Source: CAVQEK01 sp964596645
GTDB taxonomy: Bacteria > Bacteroidota > Bacteroidia > Cytophagales > Cyclobacteriaceae
Direction of reading: 5' to 3'
Length of the DNA: 64,000 nucleotides
Assembly (NCBI GenBank): GCA_964596645.1
Contig: CAZQVB010000007.1
Location: 62,001-126,000, forward strand
In this document: positions 52,201 through 60,986 of the stretch, piece after piece
Position numbering within the stretch: position 1 is the stretch's first letter
Layout of the letters: each line of letters opens with the position of its first letter
Position numbers and translations under genes: made by a program
Notes under the pieces: model-generated
What the model saw: only the letters and a program-made list of their open reading frames with translations
What the model was told of the DNA's origin: nothing
Databases searched by the model: none

Positions 52201-53536
52201 TATAAAGACGGTAATGCTGGCCATGGCAGCAATATTGACCACCTCAGGTGACGCATGGACTCAGCAAAGCGCTACTGTGGTAGACAAAATAGTAGCCAAA
52301 GTCGATGATTACATCATCCTGAAATCGGAGCTGGAAGGCACCTTTCTCGAAATGCAATCGCGTGGGCAAAGCCCCACCAAATGCGACATACTGGAGGGCC
52401 TTGTGCTGAACAAGCTGATGGTAGCCAAAGCCGGCATCGACTCTATAGTGGTGGAAGAAGAGATGATACAACGCGAGCTCGATATGCGAATGGAATCGAT
52501 CATAAACCAGTATGGCGGCGATGAGCGTATAATAGAGCAGTACTACGGCAAGAGCATTGAGGAAATGCAAAGCGAAATTTACGATCAGATAGAGGAGCAG
52601 ATGGTGGTACAGAAAATGCAAGCCACCATCACCGAAGGCATCAGTGTGACGCCCGCCGAGGTGAAGAAATTCTTTAAAAACATACCCCGCGACAGCCTGC
52701 CATATTTTTCCACAGAAGTCGTGATCGGCCAGATCGTGAAAAAACCTGAAGTAGGTGATGAAGAAAAAGCCCAGATAGAAAACCTTTTGCTGCAACTCAA
52801 AGACCGTGCAGAGAAAGGTGAGGATTTTCAGGAGCTGGCAAGAACCTACTCCATGGGCCCCTCCGGGCCACGTGGTGGAAACCTGGGCAATGTGAAGCGC
52901 GGCGATATGGTGCCGGAGTTTGAAGCCGCAGCTTTAAAACTAAAAGAAGGCGCCATCTCTCTGCCGGTAAAAACAGACTTCGGTTTTCACATCATACAGA
53001 TGGTAGAGCGCCGCGGCAACGAGTACAATGCCCGGCACATCCTCATTCAGCCCAAATACAATGATAAAGACCTGAAAAAGGCAGGGGACTATCTGGACAG
53101 CCTGCGCGTGCTCATTGAAAGCGACAGCATCACCTTCGACCGCGCCGCCAAAGAATACTCCGAAGACAAAAACACTTCCTCGGCCGGTGGCTTCGTACGT
53201 GCCAACGACGGCTCTTCCATGGTGCCGGTGTCTGAGCTGGATCCAAGCTTGTTTTTTACCATGGACTCCATGACCGTGGGCACCATCTCCAAGCCGCTGA
53301 TCTTTACCCAGCCCGATGGCAGCCAGGCCATGCGCATTATTTATTTTAAAAAGAAGTTGAGACCCCATCAGGCCAATCTCGATGATGACTATCAGAAAAT
53401 TTACAACGCCGCCATTAACGCCAAGCGATCAAAAGCTATGAACGACTGGTTTATCGATGCACGCGACGACGTGTTTGTGTTGATAGAACCCGAATATCAA
53501 AACTGCCGGATACTACAGAACGAGCTGAACGAATGA
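52178..53536 (+). CDS. surA: SurA-type periplasmic peptidyl-prolyl isomerase
   Basis: Outer-membrane protein chaperone of 452 residues. After a signal peptide (cleaved near AWTQQ) comes the SurA N-terminal helical domain (DKIVAKVDDYIILKSELEG, in parts), then two parvulin domains, ~175-275 (ARTYSMGPSGPRGGNLGNVKRGDMVPEFEAAALKLKEG in parts; FGFHIIQMVERRG) and ~280-385 (ARHILIQPKYNDKD, SSAGGFVRANDGS). The first one keeps the catalytic layout better. ATG at 52178 (or 52181) is preferred over 52160. It overlaps the upstream gene by 23 bases and moxR by an ATGA. Confidence 0.93.
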   Translation: MMILKYINIKTVMLAMAAILTTSGDAWTQQSATVVDKIVAKVDDYIILKSELEGTFLEMQSRGQSPTKCDILEGLVLNKLMVAKAGIDSIVVEEEMIQRELDMRMESIINQYGGDERIIEQYYGKSIEEMQSEIYDQIEEQMVVQKMQATITEGISVTPAEVKKFFKNIPRDSLPYFSTEVVIGQIVKKPEVGDEEKAQIENLLLQLKDRAEKGEDFQELARTYSMGPSGPRGGNLGNVKRGDMVPEFEAAALKLKEGAISLPVKTDFGFHIIQMVERRGNEYNARHILIQPKYNDKDLKKAGDYLDSLRVLIESDSITFDRAAKEYSEDKNTSSAGGFVRANDGSSMVPVSELDPSLFFTMDSMTVGTISKPLIFTQPDGSQAMRIIYFKKKLRPHQANLDDDYQKIYNAAINAKRSKAMNDWFIDARDDVFVLIEPEYQNCRILQNELNE

Positions 53537-54498
53537 TAGAATACAAAAATGAAGTGGAAGCCGCAGATGGCTTATACCAGGCTTACGAGCGACTGAGAGA
53601 GCAAATATCTAAAGTTATTGTAGGTCAGGATGAAGTGGTGAAACTGGTGCTAACCTCCATCTTTTGCCAGGGCCACAGCCTGCTGGTGGGTGTGCCAGGG
53701 CTTGCGAAAACCCTGCTGATCAAAACAATAGCGCAGGCACTGAACCTGTCTTACAACCGCATACAGTTTACGCCCGATTTGATGCCGTCGGATATATTGG
53801 GTGCAGAGACACTGGACAACGAAAGAAACTTTAAGTTTATAAAAGGACCAGTGTTTGCCAACATCATATTGGCCGATGAGATCAACCGCACACCTCCAAA
53901 AACCCAGGCTGCCTTACTGGAGTCGATGCAAGAATTTTCCGTTACCATAGCCGGCCAGCATCACGAGCTCGACCGGCCGTTTTTCGTGCTGGCCACACAA
54001 AATCCCATCGAACAGGAAGGCACCTATCCACTACCGGAGGCACAGCTCGATCGTTTCATGTTCAACATTCTCCTGGACTACCCCACCTACGAGCAGGAGG
54101 TGGCCATTGTGAAAGCAACCACCTCAGGCCTGTACAACACCGTGGACAAGGTGATCAGTAAAGAAGAGATACTGCTGTTTCAAGGATTGGTAAAAAAGGT
54201 GCCTGTAGCTGATAACGTGGTAGAATACGCCGTGACCCTCACGCAAAAAACCAGGCCCAATACAGCCCGGTCGCCTGAGATCAGCAATAAATATCTGGAA
54301 TGGGGCGCAGGCCCAAGAGGTTCTCAGTATTTGATCACGGGCGCCAAGTGCAACGCACTGCTCAACGGCAAATACAGTCCGGATATTGAAGATATACAAG
54401 CCATTGCCAAGCCTGCTCTACGGCATCGCATCTTGCGCAACTTCAAAGCCGAGGCTGAAAGCATTACGGTAGATCAAATTATAGAGCAACTGCTATAA
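53533..54498 (+). CDS. MoxR-family AAA+ ATPase
   Basis: A 321-residue AAA+ chaperone-like ATPase. Walker A GVPGLAKT is at 53-60, Walker B with ILADEINRTPPKTQAALLESMQE near 112-134 (in parts), sensor 1 FVLATQNPIEQEGTYPLPEAQLDRF near 151-175 (in parts). MoxR proteins assist insertion or activation of partner proteins, often with von Willebrand A domain partners, which are absent here. It starts by ATGA overlap with surA and closes the operon; its end overlaps the convergent lipoprotein gene by 6 bases. Confidence 0.93.
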   Translation: MIEYKNEVEAADGLYQAYERLREQISKVIVGQDEVVKLVLTSIFCQGHSLLVGVPGLAKTLLIKTIAQALNLSYNRIQFTPDLMPSDILGAETLDNERNFKFIKGPVFANIILADEINRTPPKTQAALLESMQEFSVTIAGQHHELDRPFFVLATQNPIEQEGTYPLPEAQLDRFMFNILLDYPTYEQEVAIVKATTSGLYNTVDKVISKEEILLFQGLVKKVPVADNVVEYAVTLTQKTRPNTARSPEISNKYLEWGAGPRGSQYLITGAKCNALLNGKYSPDIEDIQAIAKPALRHRILRNFKAEAESITVDQIIEQLL

Positions 54499-54972
54499 AT
54501 CACTGCGGATCAGCAGGTATATGCCATCGGTAATGGCTGTATATTCCCTGAGTCTTACGGCTGCCGGCCCACCGGTAGGCTCTCCCTGCAGGTTGAAGGT
54601 GGAGCCACAGCATACATGCTGCATGAAAAGGCCGGAGTCGTGCATCGTTACAGGGTCGCACTCCGACTGCGCATCGAATGTACAGGCGCGCTCAAAAACT
54701 CTGTAGCTGCCCCCGCCCTCATTGCGTATGATCAGCCCTCTGAAGCCGGCATCAAAGTATATGTAGCCATTATTCTTCTGAAGATCCTGGTATTGCAGGT
54801 GGTTCAGGTTGATATCTTCACTTACAAATACCAGCGGAATATCGTCTGTGGTGACGGGGTTGTCGCAGCCGGGCAGTATCAGCTGCACACTGAAGAGGAC
54901 ACTGTAGATGAAGTAGGAGAAATAGCGTTTCAAGCTTTTCGTATTTAGAAGTTCGCCATGTGGCACCATCAC
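54493..54972 (-). CDS. Putative lipoprotein with Rieske-like C-terminal part lacking the usual ligands
   Basis: A 159-residue exported protein with a hydrophobic segment ending in LILPGC, a probable lipobox. The C-terminal ~80 residues have YRVFERACTFDAQSEC, then QHVCCGSTFNLQGEPTGGPAAVRLREY. The CCGSTFNLQGEPTGGPA portion resembles the second half of Rieske [2Fe-2S] proteins (C-x2-H ... GG or GPA), but the C-x-H and C-x2-H ligand pairs are not present. This suggests a Rieske-like fold with other ligands or disulfides. It starts by ATGA overlap with pheS. Confidence 0.65.
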   Translation of the reverse strand: MMVPHGELLNTKSLKRYFSYFIYSVLFSVQLILPGCDNPVTTDDIPLVFVSEDINLNHLQYQDLQKNNGYIYFDAGFRGLIIRNEGGGSYRVFERACTFDAQSECDPVTMHDSGLFMQHVCCGSTFNLQGEPTGGPAAVRLREYTAITDGIYLLIRSDL

Positions 54973-55994
54973 ATGATGGAACGAAATTGCCTTAGAAAAC
55001 GGATATCGTTTTCCGTAAAAAGGCGGATGTCGTTGATCTGGTATTTTAGCATGGCGATACGCTCAATGCCCATACCGAAGGCAAATCCTGTGAAACGATC
55101 GGGGTCTATCTTGCAGTTGCGCAGCACGTCGGGGTCTACCATACCACAGCCGCCGATCTCTACCCAGCCGCTATGCTTACATATCTTACAGCCTTGTTGG
55201 CCACAGATGAAGCAGGATATATCGAGCTCGGCACTGGGCTCAGTGAAGGGAAAGAAGGAGGGCCGCAGCCTTATTTTGGTGTTGTGGCCGAAAAATTCTT
55301 TGGCAAAGTGCAGCATGGTCTGTTTGAGGTCGGCAAAGCCCACTCCTTCATCGATGTACAGCCCCTCTACCTGGTGAAATATGCAATGTGCCCGTACTGA
55401 TATGGCCTCGTTGCGAAATACCCGGCCAGGCGAAAGTGTGCGGATCGGGGGAGATTGATGCTCCATCACCCGTACCTGTACCGACGAGGTATGTGTGCGC
55501 AACACGATGTCCGGGTCTTTCTCAATAAAAAAAGTATCCTGCATCTCTCGTGCCGGGTGATTTTCCGGAAAGTTGAGCGCCGAAAAGTTGTGCCAGTCGT
55601 CCTCTATCTCCGGCCCCTCAGACAAATTGAAACCGATGCGTTGAAATATATCGATGATCTTGCTGCGGGTAACGGTGAGCGGATGCAGGCTGCCAAGTGT
55701 ATCCTGCACGGGGGGCAGCGTGAGATCAAGCCCATGATCTTGCCGGGTATTGCCCTTGCTTTCCTGCGCTTGTATCAGCTCCTGAAATTTGTCTTGTGCG
55801 GCATTTTTTAGATCATTCAGCACGGCACCCATCGCACGTTTCTCTTCGGGGGCCACATCTTTCAGGCCGGCAAACAGATCGCCTATCACACTCTTTCGGC
55901 CGATGAAGCGCATGCGAAACTTTTCCAGCTCCTCACTGTTCGCCGTGCTGTATTGGGCAATTTCCTGTTTCAACTTTTCTACTTCCGCCTTCAT
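54969..55994 (-). CDS. pheS: Phenylalanine--tRNA ligase alpha subunit
   Basis: Catalytic subunit of the alpha2-beta2 enzyme that charges tRNA-Phe. The 341-residue protein has the N-terminal coiled-coil (residues 1-85) and class-II synthetase motifs: LHPLTVTRSKIIDIFQ near 103-118, motif 2 RTHTSSVQVRVME near 163-175 with CIFHQVEGLYID near 207-218, and motif 3 GFAFGMGIERIAMLKY near 302-317. pheT is not in the window, so subunits are encoded apart. The start ATG is 34 bases after cysN. Confidence 0.96.
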   Translation of the reverse strand: MKAEVEKLKQEIAQYSTANSEELEKFRMRFIGRKSVIGDLFAGLKDVAPEEKRAMGAVLNDLKNAAQDKFQELIQAQESKGNTRQDHGLDLTLPPVQDTLGSLHPLTVTRSKIIDIFQRIGFNLSEGPEIEDDWHNFSALNFPENHPAREMQDTFFIEKDPDIVLRTHTSSVQVRVMEHQSPPIRTLSPGRVFRNEAISVRAHCIFHQVEGLYIDEGVGFADLKQTMLHFAKEFFGHNTKIRLRPSFFPFTEPSAELDISCFICGQQGCKICKHSGWVEIGGCGMVDPDVLRNCKIDPDRFTGFAFGMGIERIAMLKYQINDIRLFTENDIRFLRQFRSIM

Positions 55995-56028
55995 TTCTTC
56001 CTTTTATGCTTTTGCTGTGGATCAGTGC

Positions 56029-57306
56029 TCAAATGATCATGCCGGCACCCACTGTGTTGTTGGTGGCTTCATCGATCAGTATGATGCTGCCCGTAAAGCG
56101 ATTACTCTTGTAGCTGTCGTAAAACAACGGTTGGGTGGTGCGTATCATGATGCGGCCAATATCATTCGGCCCTATGTTTCTATCGTCCTCTATCTTGTGC
56201 AGCGTATTGATATCTACTTTGTAGCGCACTTCTTTTACTATGCAGCGCGCCTCTTTGGTGGTATGCCTTATGGTGTACTTGCCTCCGGGCACCAGGGCTT
56301 TTTCATTGAGCCAGCAAATCATCAGCTCTATATCCTGACCTGCCGTGGGCTGGTTGTTTGGCTTCACAATCATATCGCCCCGGCTGATGTCTATATCGTC
56401 TTCCAGCGTCATCACCACATTCATGGGCGGGAAGGCTTCTTCATGTTGCTCACCCATGGACTCCACCGTGCGTACCCGCGTGCTGAAACCCGAAGGCAGT
56501 GCCACTACCTCATCGCCTGGCTTGAATATGCCGCCCTCTATACGACCTGCATATCCGCGAAAATCGTGATACTCATCTGACTGCGGCCTTATCACACGCT
56601 GCACAGGAAAGCGGCTGTCTACGAAATTGTGGTCGCTGGCTATGTGCACATTTTCAAGCGTATACAACAGGGTTTCTCCCTTGTACCAGGTCATGCGGCT
56701 GCTGTTGTCCACCACGTTGTCGCCCTTTAGCGCACTTATGGGGATATATCGTATGTCCTGTATTTCCAGCTTACTGCTGAAATCGTCGAAGGAGGCCTTT
56801 ATTTTATTAAATACCTCCTCGCTGTAGTCGACCAGGTCCATCTTGTTCACGCAGACCACCAGGTGCTTGATCTGCAGCAATGATGCGATGAAAGAGTGCC
56901 GGCAGGTTTGTTCTACCACGCCGTGCCGTGCGTCTACCAGTACTATGGCCAGATTGGCGGTAGATGCCCCCGTTACCATATTGCGCGTATACTGTATATG
57001 CCCGGGCGTATCGGCGATTATAAATTTGCGCTTCGGCGTAGCAAAGTACCGGTAGGCCACATCAATGGTGATGCCTTGCTCGCGCTCGGCCCGCAAGCCA
57101 TCGGTGACCAGTGCGAGGTTTACCTGATGATCGCCCAGCAGCTTACTGGCCCTTTCCACTGCGTCGAGTTGGTCTTCAAATATCGATTTGGTGTCGAAGA
57201 GTAATCGGCCTATTAATGTGCTTTTGCCGTCGTCTACAGAGCCTGCGGTGGTGAATCGGAGCAGGTCCATATTCAGATAGGCTTCATTTGAGAAATCTGC
57301 ACTCAT
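56029..57306 (-). CDS. cysN: Sulfate adenylyltransferase subunit 1 (GTPase)
   Basis: GTPase subunit that drives synthesis of adenosine 5'-phosphosulfate (APS). The 425 residues show EF-Tu-like G motifs: GSVDDGKST at 22-30, IIADTPGHIQYTRNM near 95-109, NKMDLVDY near 154-161, followed by two beta-barrel domains. The start is ATG 57306, one codon after a TTG. 46 bases separate it from cysD. No fused CysC domain is attached, consistent with a separate cysC here. Confidence 0.95.
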   Translation of the reverse strand: MSADFSNEAYLNMDLLRFTTAGSVDDGKSTLIGRLLFDTKSIFEDQLDAVERASKLLGDHQVNLALVTDGLRAEREQGITIDVAYRYFATPKRKFIIADTPGHIQYTRNMVTGASTANLAIVLVDARHGVVEQTCRHSFIASLLQIKHLVVCVNKMDLVDYSEEVFNKIKASFDDFSSKLEIQDIRYIPISALKGDNVVDNSSRMTWYKGETLLYTLENVHIASDHNFVDSRFPVQRVIRPQSDEYHDFRGYAGRIEGGIFKPGDEVVALPSGFSTRVRTVESMGEQHEEAFPPMNVVMTLEDDIDISRGDMIVKPNNQPTAGQDIELMICWLNEKALVPGGKYTIRHTTKEARCIVKEVRYKVDINTLHKIEDDRNIGPNDIGRIMIRTTQPLFYDSYKSNRFTGSIILIDEATNNTVGAGMII

Positions 57307-57352
57307 CAATTCAAATATTTATAATAAGGAAAAATGTATGGGTGGAAACGGG

Positions 57353-58258
57353 TTAAAAGTATCCCTGCTTTTTTCGGTCTTCCATAGCGGCTTCTGAGCG
57401 GCGGTCGTCGGCCCGGCCACCGCGCTCTGTCTCCCGGGCGGCAGCTACTTCCAGTATGATTTCTTCCAGGGTAGAAGCACCGCTTACCACGGCGCCGGTA
57501 CAGGTCATGTCGCCTATGGTGCGAAAGCGAACCTGTACACGCTCTATCTGCTCGTGGTCGCGCACAGGCAGGAAGGGCGAACTGGCCAGGTACACGCCGT
57601 CGCGCTTCACCACCTCGCGCGTATGGGCGAAGTAGATGTTGGGTATTTCCACCTGTTCGGCAGCAATGTATTGCCACACGTCCATTTCCGTCCAGTTGCT
57701 GAGCGGGAATACGCGAAAATGCTCCCCGATATGCTTTTTGCCATTGAAGAGGTTCCACAATTCGGGCCGCTGGTTTTTAGGATCCCACTGGCCAAAGTCG
57801 TCGCGGTGGGAAAAGAAACGCTCTTTGGCACGTGCCTTTTCTTCATCGCGGCGGCCACCGCCAAAGGCAGCGTCAAATTTGTGTTTCTCCAGGGTATCCA
57901 GCAGGGTCACCGTCTGCAGTGCGTTGCGGCTGGCATTGGGGCCTTTTTCTTCTACCGCCTTGCCCGAATCGATCGAGTCCTGCACAGAGCCCACGATGAG
58001 CTCCACTCCCAGCGACTTCACCAGATTATCCCGAAATTCTATGGTTTCATCAAAGTTGTGTCCGGTATCGATGTGCACGAAGGGAAACGGTATTTTGGCC
58101 GGCCAGAAAGCCTTCTGCGCCAGCCGCGCCATTACGATAGAATCTTTGCCCCCGGAAAACAGCAACGCCGGCCTTTCAAACTGACAGGCCACTTCGCGCA
58201 TAATGAAGATCGCCTCATTCTCGAGCTGTTTCAAGTGGGTCAAGTTGTATTTAATCAT
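57353..58258 (-). CDS. cysD: Sulfate adenylyltransferase subunit 2
   Basis: Catalytic subunit making APS from ATP and sulfate. The 301-residue protein has the PP-loop SGGKDSIVMARL at 35-46, VHIDTGHNFDETIEFRD near 62-78, and AFGGGRRDEEKARAKERFFSHRD near 128-150 (in parts). The C-terminus RGGRADDRRSEAAMEDRKKQGYF is typical. It overlaps the cysC stop by 8 bases. Confidence 0.96.
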   Translation of the reverse strand: MIKYNLTHLKQLENEAIFIMREVACQFERPALLFSGGKDSIVMARLAQKAFWPAKIPFPFVHIDTGHNFDETIEFRDNLVKSLGVELIVGSVQDSIDSGKAVEEKGPNASRNALQTVTLLDTLEKHKFDAAFGGGRRDEEKARAKERFFSHRDDFGQWDPKNQRPELWNLFNGKKHIGEHFRVFPLSNWTEMDVWQYIAAEQVEIPNIYFAHTREVVKRDGVYLASSPFLPVRDHEQIERVQVRFRTIGDMTCTGAVVSGASTLEEIILEVAAARETERGGRADDRRSEAAMEDRKKQGYF

Positions 58259-58856
58259 GTTTCTGATATGTTACACGTTTTAGTATTTCTTTGACCAGGT
58301 GGTCGTGGCATACCTGAAGGTCGCACAGATCGGTTCTGAGCTCCAGCGCCGGATTGACGGGCGCTTCGAAAGGTGCGCTGATGCCGGTGAAGTCTGGTAT
58401 TTCACCATTCCTGGCTTTCTTATACAAACCTTTCACGTCGCGCTGCTCACACACCTCCAGCGGGCAATTGATGTACACCTCTACATATCCATCGGCCCCA
58501 ATGATGTGGCGCGCCATGCTGCGGCTTGCCGCCGTAGGGCTTATAAATGAACAAATAGTGACCACACCGCATTGCATAAACAACCTGGCGGTTTCTGCTG
58601 CGCGGCGTATATTCTCAGCGCGGTCTTCAGGAGAAAATCCTAAGTTTTTGTTGATGCCGGTGCGCAGGTTGTCGCCGTCGAGGAGCTGAGTGAGAAAGCC
58701 CTGCTCGTGCAGGCTGTTCTCCAAAGCCCTGGCCAGCGTACTTTTTCCTGACCCCGACAACCCCACCATCCATACCACCAGCGCTCGCTGGTTCAATAAG
58801 GTTTCTTTTTCCTTTCTGGACAGAATGGTATCAAAGATTGGGAAAATATGGTTCAA
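58251..58856 (-). CDS. cysC: Adenylylsulfate kinase
   Basis: Phosphorylates APS to PAPS, the sulfate donor. A TTG start at 58856 gives a 201-residue protein with MNHIFPIFDT beginning like family members; the Walker A GLSGSGKST is at 32-40, then DGDNLRTGINKNLGFSPEDRAENIRR near 57-82 (in parts), and FISPTAASRS near 101-110. The frame extends 19 codons upstream, but no ATG fits better. It is the first gene of the cysC-cysD-cysN-pheS-lipoprotein series. Confidence 0.93.
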   Translation of the reverse strand: MNHIFPIFDTILSRKEKETLLNQRALVVWMVGLSGSGKSTLARALENSLHEQGFLTQLLDGDNLRTGINKNLGFSPEDRAENIRRAAETARLFMQCGVVTICSFISPTAASRSMARHIIGADGYVEVYINCPLEVCEQRDVKGLYKKARNGEIPDFTGISAPFEAPVNPALELRTDLCDLQVCHDHLVKEILKRVTYQKHD

Positions 58857-59132
58857 GGCAGCTGAAAATTTTGCGCAAAAATAGACATTAATGCCGTAAA
58901 AATATAATCGCATCGGCCATGGGTTTGTGGTCAGTGCAATGAGTATTCCTCACTGTCCAATCGAAATATCCCTTTTATTCCACATCCGAAATCCTCTATG
59001 CTTTCACCTGCACACTTAACTGCTCTTTTTTAAATCGTGCATTTAACATTAATTTTAAATCCATTTCCTTCTGCCTAATGCTTTTGCAGCACAGGTTGAT
59101 GAGGTCATGTTCAACAATAGCCATCTCCTGAT
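58857..59132. other. Divergent intergenic region between cysC and the exosortase
   Basis: 276 bases with no supported gene. On the minus strand TATTTTTG at 58883-58876 matches the -7 consensus, 20 bases before the cysC start, without a clear -33. I see no comparable plus-strand box for the exosortase. Confidence 0.4.
58876..58883 (-). promoter_or_regulatory. Possible -7 box for the cys operon
   Basis: TATTTTTG on the minus strand fits TAnnTTTG. Confidence 0.4.
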
Positions 59133-59681
59133 TTGGAATATTTAAAAAACATCATTCGGAAAAACCGTGAGCTGGTGCGCTTTCTGGGTGTGGCTTTTGC
59201 CCTGCTCCTGGGCTGGGTGATCCTCACAAGTGCGTTTCCGCGCCTGGTCAGCGACATGCACTACGGCATCATAAAGCCTCAGGCGCAGATCAGCGTCGCC
59301 GTCCTCAAGGGCATGGGCTATGGTGTAGAAAGTGATTTCGGGGTGAGTGGCTGCGATGCACGAATATCTATGCACGGCACCAGTGCGGTGTGTATTGGAG
59401 ACGGCTGCAGCGGCCTGGAGCTGTTTCTGATTTTTGCAGGGTTTATCCTGGCCTTCCGCGGCCCGGTGCGGTACAAGCTGTGGTTTATGCCCCTGGGCTT
59501 ATTGGCCATTCTTGTGCTCAACATCATTCGTATCATTTCCCTCACCCTCATCCACTACTACCATCCGCAGTATCTGGATTTCAACCATAAATACACCTTC
59601 GTCATCATTGTGTATGGCGCCATTTTTGGCATGTGGATGTTGTGGGTCAATCGATATTCGGCCGTCAGGCACAGCGCGTGA
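59133..59681 (+). CDS. Exosortase family protein (XrtF/XrtX type)
   Basis: Membrane transpeptidase-like protein of 182 residues that would cut C-terminal sorting signals of exported proteins. The family triad is clear: Cys92 in GDGCSGLELFLIF, Arg133 in NIIRIISL and His152 in FNHKYTF. About five hydrophobic helices surround these. TTG at 59133 is the likely start; the frame has no ATG near the N-terminus. It overlaps the following gene by 4 bases. No obvious PEP-CTERM-like substrate is encoded in the window. Confidence 0.9.
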   Translation: MEYLKNIIRKNRELVRFLGVAFALLLGWVILTSAFPRLVSDMHYGIIKPQAQISVAVLKGMGYGVESDFGVSGCDARISMHGTSAVCIGDGCSGLELFLIFAGFILAFRGPVRYKLWFMPLGLLAILVLNIIRIISLTLIHYYHPQYLDFNHKYTFVIIVYGAIFGMWMLWVNRYSAVRHSA

Positions 59682-60139
59682 AAAAACTGACTATCGTCGT
59701 GCTTGTCATTTTTTTGCTGCTGCTTTCGTACATGCGATCTACCTATCTCATCAATTTTAGCATAGCCGATGCACCTGCATTTATTCATTATCGCGATGCC
59801 TCACTTCAGGGTCATCGTGTAGATCTGCAGGCAGAACCCTCACTGTCAGACAATGGCCGCATGCGTTTGGCGTCGGCTGCGGTTTACTGGGTGTTGTTTC
59901 TGGCAATGAACGCCTTGTTTTTTTATGTGGCCTGGGGCAGATTGTGGATGTACCGGGTACTCATCGTATTTCTCTGTGTGAGTGTGGCAAGTGCTTTACT
60001 ACTCTTGCTTGGGCGCATTGGCGGCTTTACCGATGCTATGTACAGCCTGTCGGCCCACATCAAAAATTTCCTGCTTTCACCGGTATTTACTGCCACTGCA
60101 TATATATTTGTTCGATCCATTGTCACCAAAAAACCATAG
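59678..60139 (+). CDS. Exosortase-associated small membrane protein
   Basis: A 153-residue protein with four hydrophobic segments (about 5-20, 70-90, 95-115, 130-150). Its GTG start overlaps the exosortase stop, so translation is coupled. Similar small proteins follow XrtF/XrtX exosortases in Bacteroidota. No enzymatic motif seen. It ends 10 bases before the export lipoprotein gene. Confidence 0.75.
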   Translation: MKKLTIVVLVIFLLLLSYMRSTYLINFSIADAPAFIHYRDASLQGHRVDLQAEPSLSDNGRMRLASAAVYWVLFLAMNALFFYVAWGRLWMYRVLIVFLCVSVASALLLLLGRIGGFTDAMYSLSAHIKNFLLSPVFTATAYIFVRSIVTKKP

Positions 60140-60149
60140 CCCGCTCAGA

Positions 60150-60953
60150 ATGTCTCTTCGCCTACTTTTTTTTCTGCTGGCCGCTGCTGCTATTTTTTCC
60201 TGTGTTCCCAACAAAAAGGTGCTCTATCTGCAGCATGAGAAAACAGACTTGTACGGGCCGGCGCCGACAGACTCCATACTTCGGTCATACCAGCTGACGA
60301 ATTTCCACTATGAGCTGCAGCACGAAGATGTGCTGAGCATTCAGATCAGCAGCCTTACCCCCAAAGAGTATGATTTCTTTTCGTTGGGTTTGCCACAGAG
60401 CAATGTGAACGTCGGCGGAAATATGAATATGGGCGCCATTCATGGGTACCTGATCAATAAGGAAGGCAATATTGAGTTTCCTATGGTGGGCGAGGTGCAA
60501 CTGGCCGGACTCACCATATATGAGGCTGAGCAGCAGATTCAAAAGATAGTGGAAGAATTTTTGGAAGAGCCTGTAGTACGGGTGCGCTTGCTCAACTTCC
60601 GCATTACCGTGCTTGGTGAGATACGCGGTGGCGGCGATGTGATCAATACCTTCAACAACCGGCTGTCTGTGATTGAAGGCCTTGCACTGGCCGGGGGCCT
60701 GGGCGAAATGGCCGATCGCCAGAACATAAAAATAATACGGCAACAAGATGACCATGCGGAAGTGTTTTACATCGACCTGCTCGATGAGGAATTTATGACC
60801 TCTTCTTTTTTCTACCTGCACCCCAATGATATAGTGCTCGTACCACCCCTGAGACAGAAGCCCTTCCGCAACTACTTCGGTGAAAATCTGGGACTTATCG
60901 TATCTTCACTATCGCTTTTAATTTTAGTTTTGAATCTGATCGAGTTGAGATAA
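60150..60953 (+). CDS. Wza-like polysaccharide export lipoprotein
   Basis: Outer-membrane export channel component of 267 residues. A lipobox is seen in AAIFSCVP (Cys18). The polysaccharide export domain runs from ~45-150 (DVLSIQISSLTP near 58-69; IDKEGNI-like INKEGNIEFPMVGEVQLAGLT near 104-124), followed by one SLBB-like beta-grasp (RITVLGEIRGGGDV near 150-163 and LAGGLGEMADRQNIKIIRQ near 180-198). A C-terminal hydrophobic helix (LGLIVSSLSLLILVLNLIEL, in parts) is present. The next gene is a Wzc-like kinase, as expected for a capsule or exopolysaccharide export pair. Confidence 0.9.
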   Translation: MSLRLLFFLLAAAAIFSCVPNKKVLYLQHEKTDLYGPAPTDSILRSYQLTNFHYELQHEDVLSIQISSLTPKEYDFFSLGLPQSNVNVGGNMNMGAIHGYLINKEGNIEFPMVGEVQLAGLTIYEAEQQIQKIVEEFLEEPVVRVRLLNFRITVLGEIRGGGDVINTFNNRLSVIEGLALAGGLGEMADRQNIKIIRQQDDHAEVFYIDLLDEEFMTSSFFYLHPNDIVLVPPLRQKPFRNYFGENLGLIVSSLSLLILVLNLIELR

Positions 60954-60986
60954 TATTCGGTCAGCGCTTCGTTTTTTCCCTATAAA

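Noticed and set aside
57306..57758. A 150-codon Arg/Pro-rich frame in the cys region
   Set aside because: It overlaps cysD in another frame of the same strand and shows no homology; the cysD motifs take precedence.
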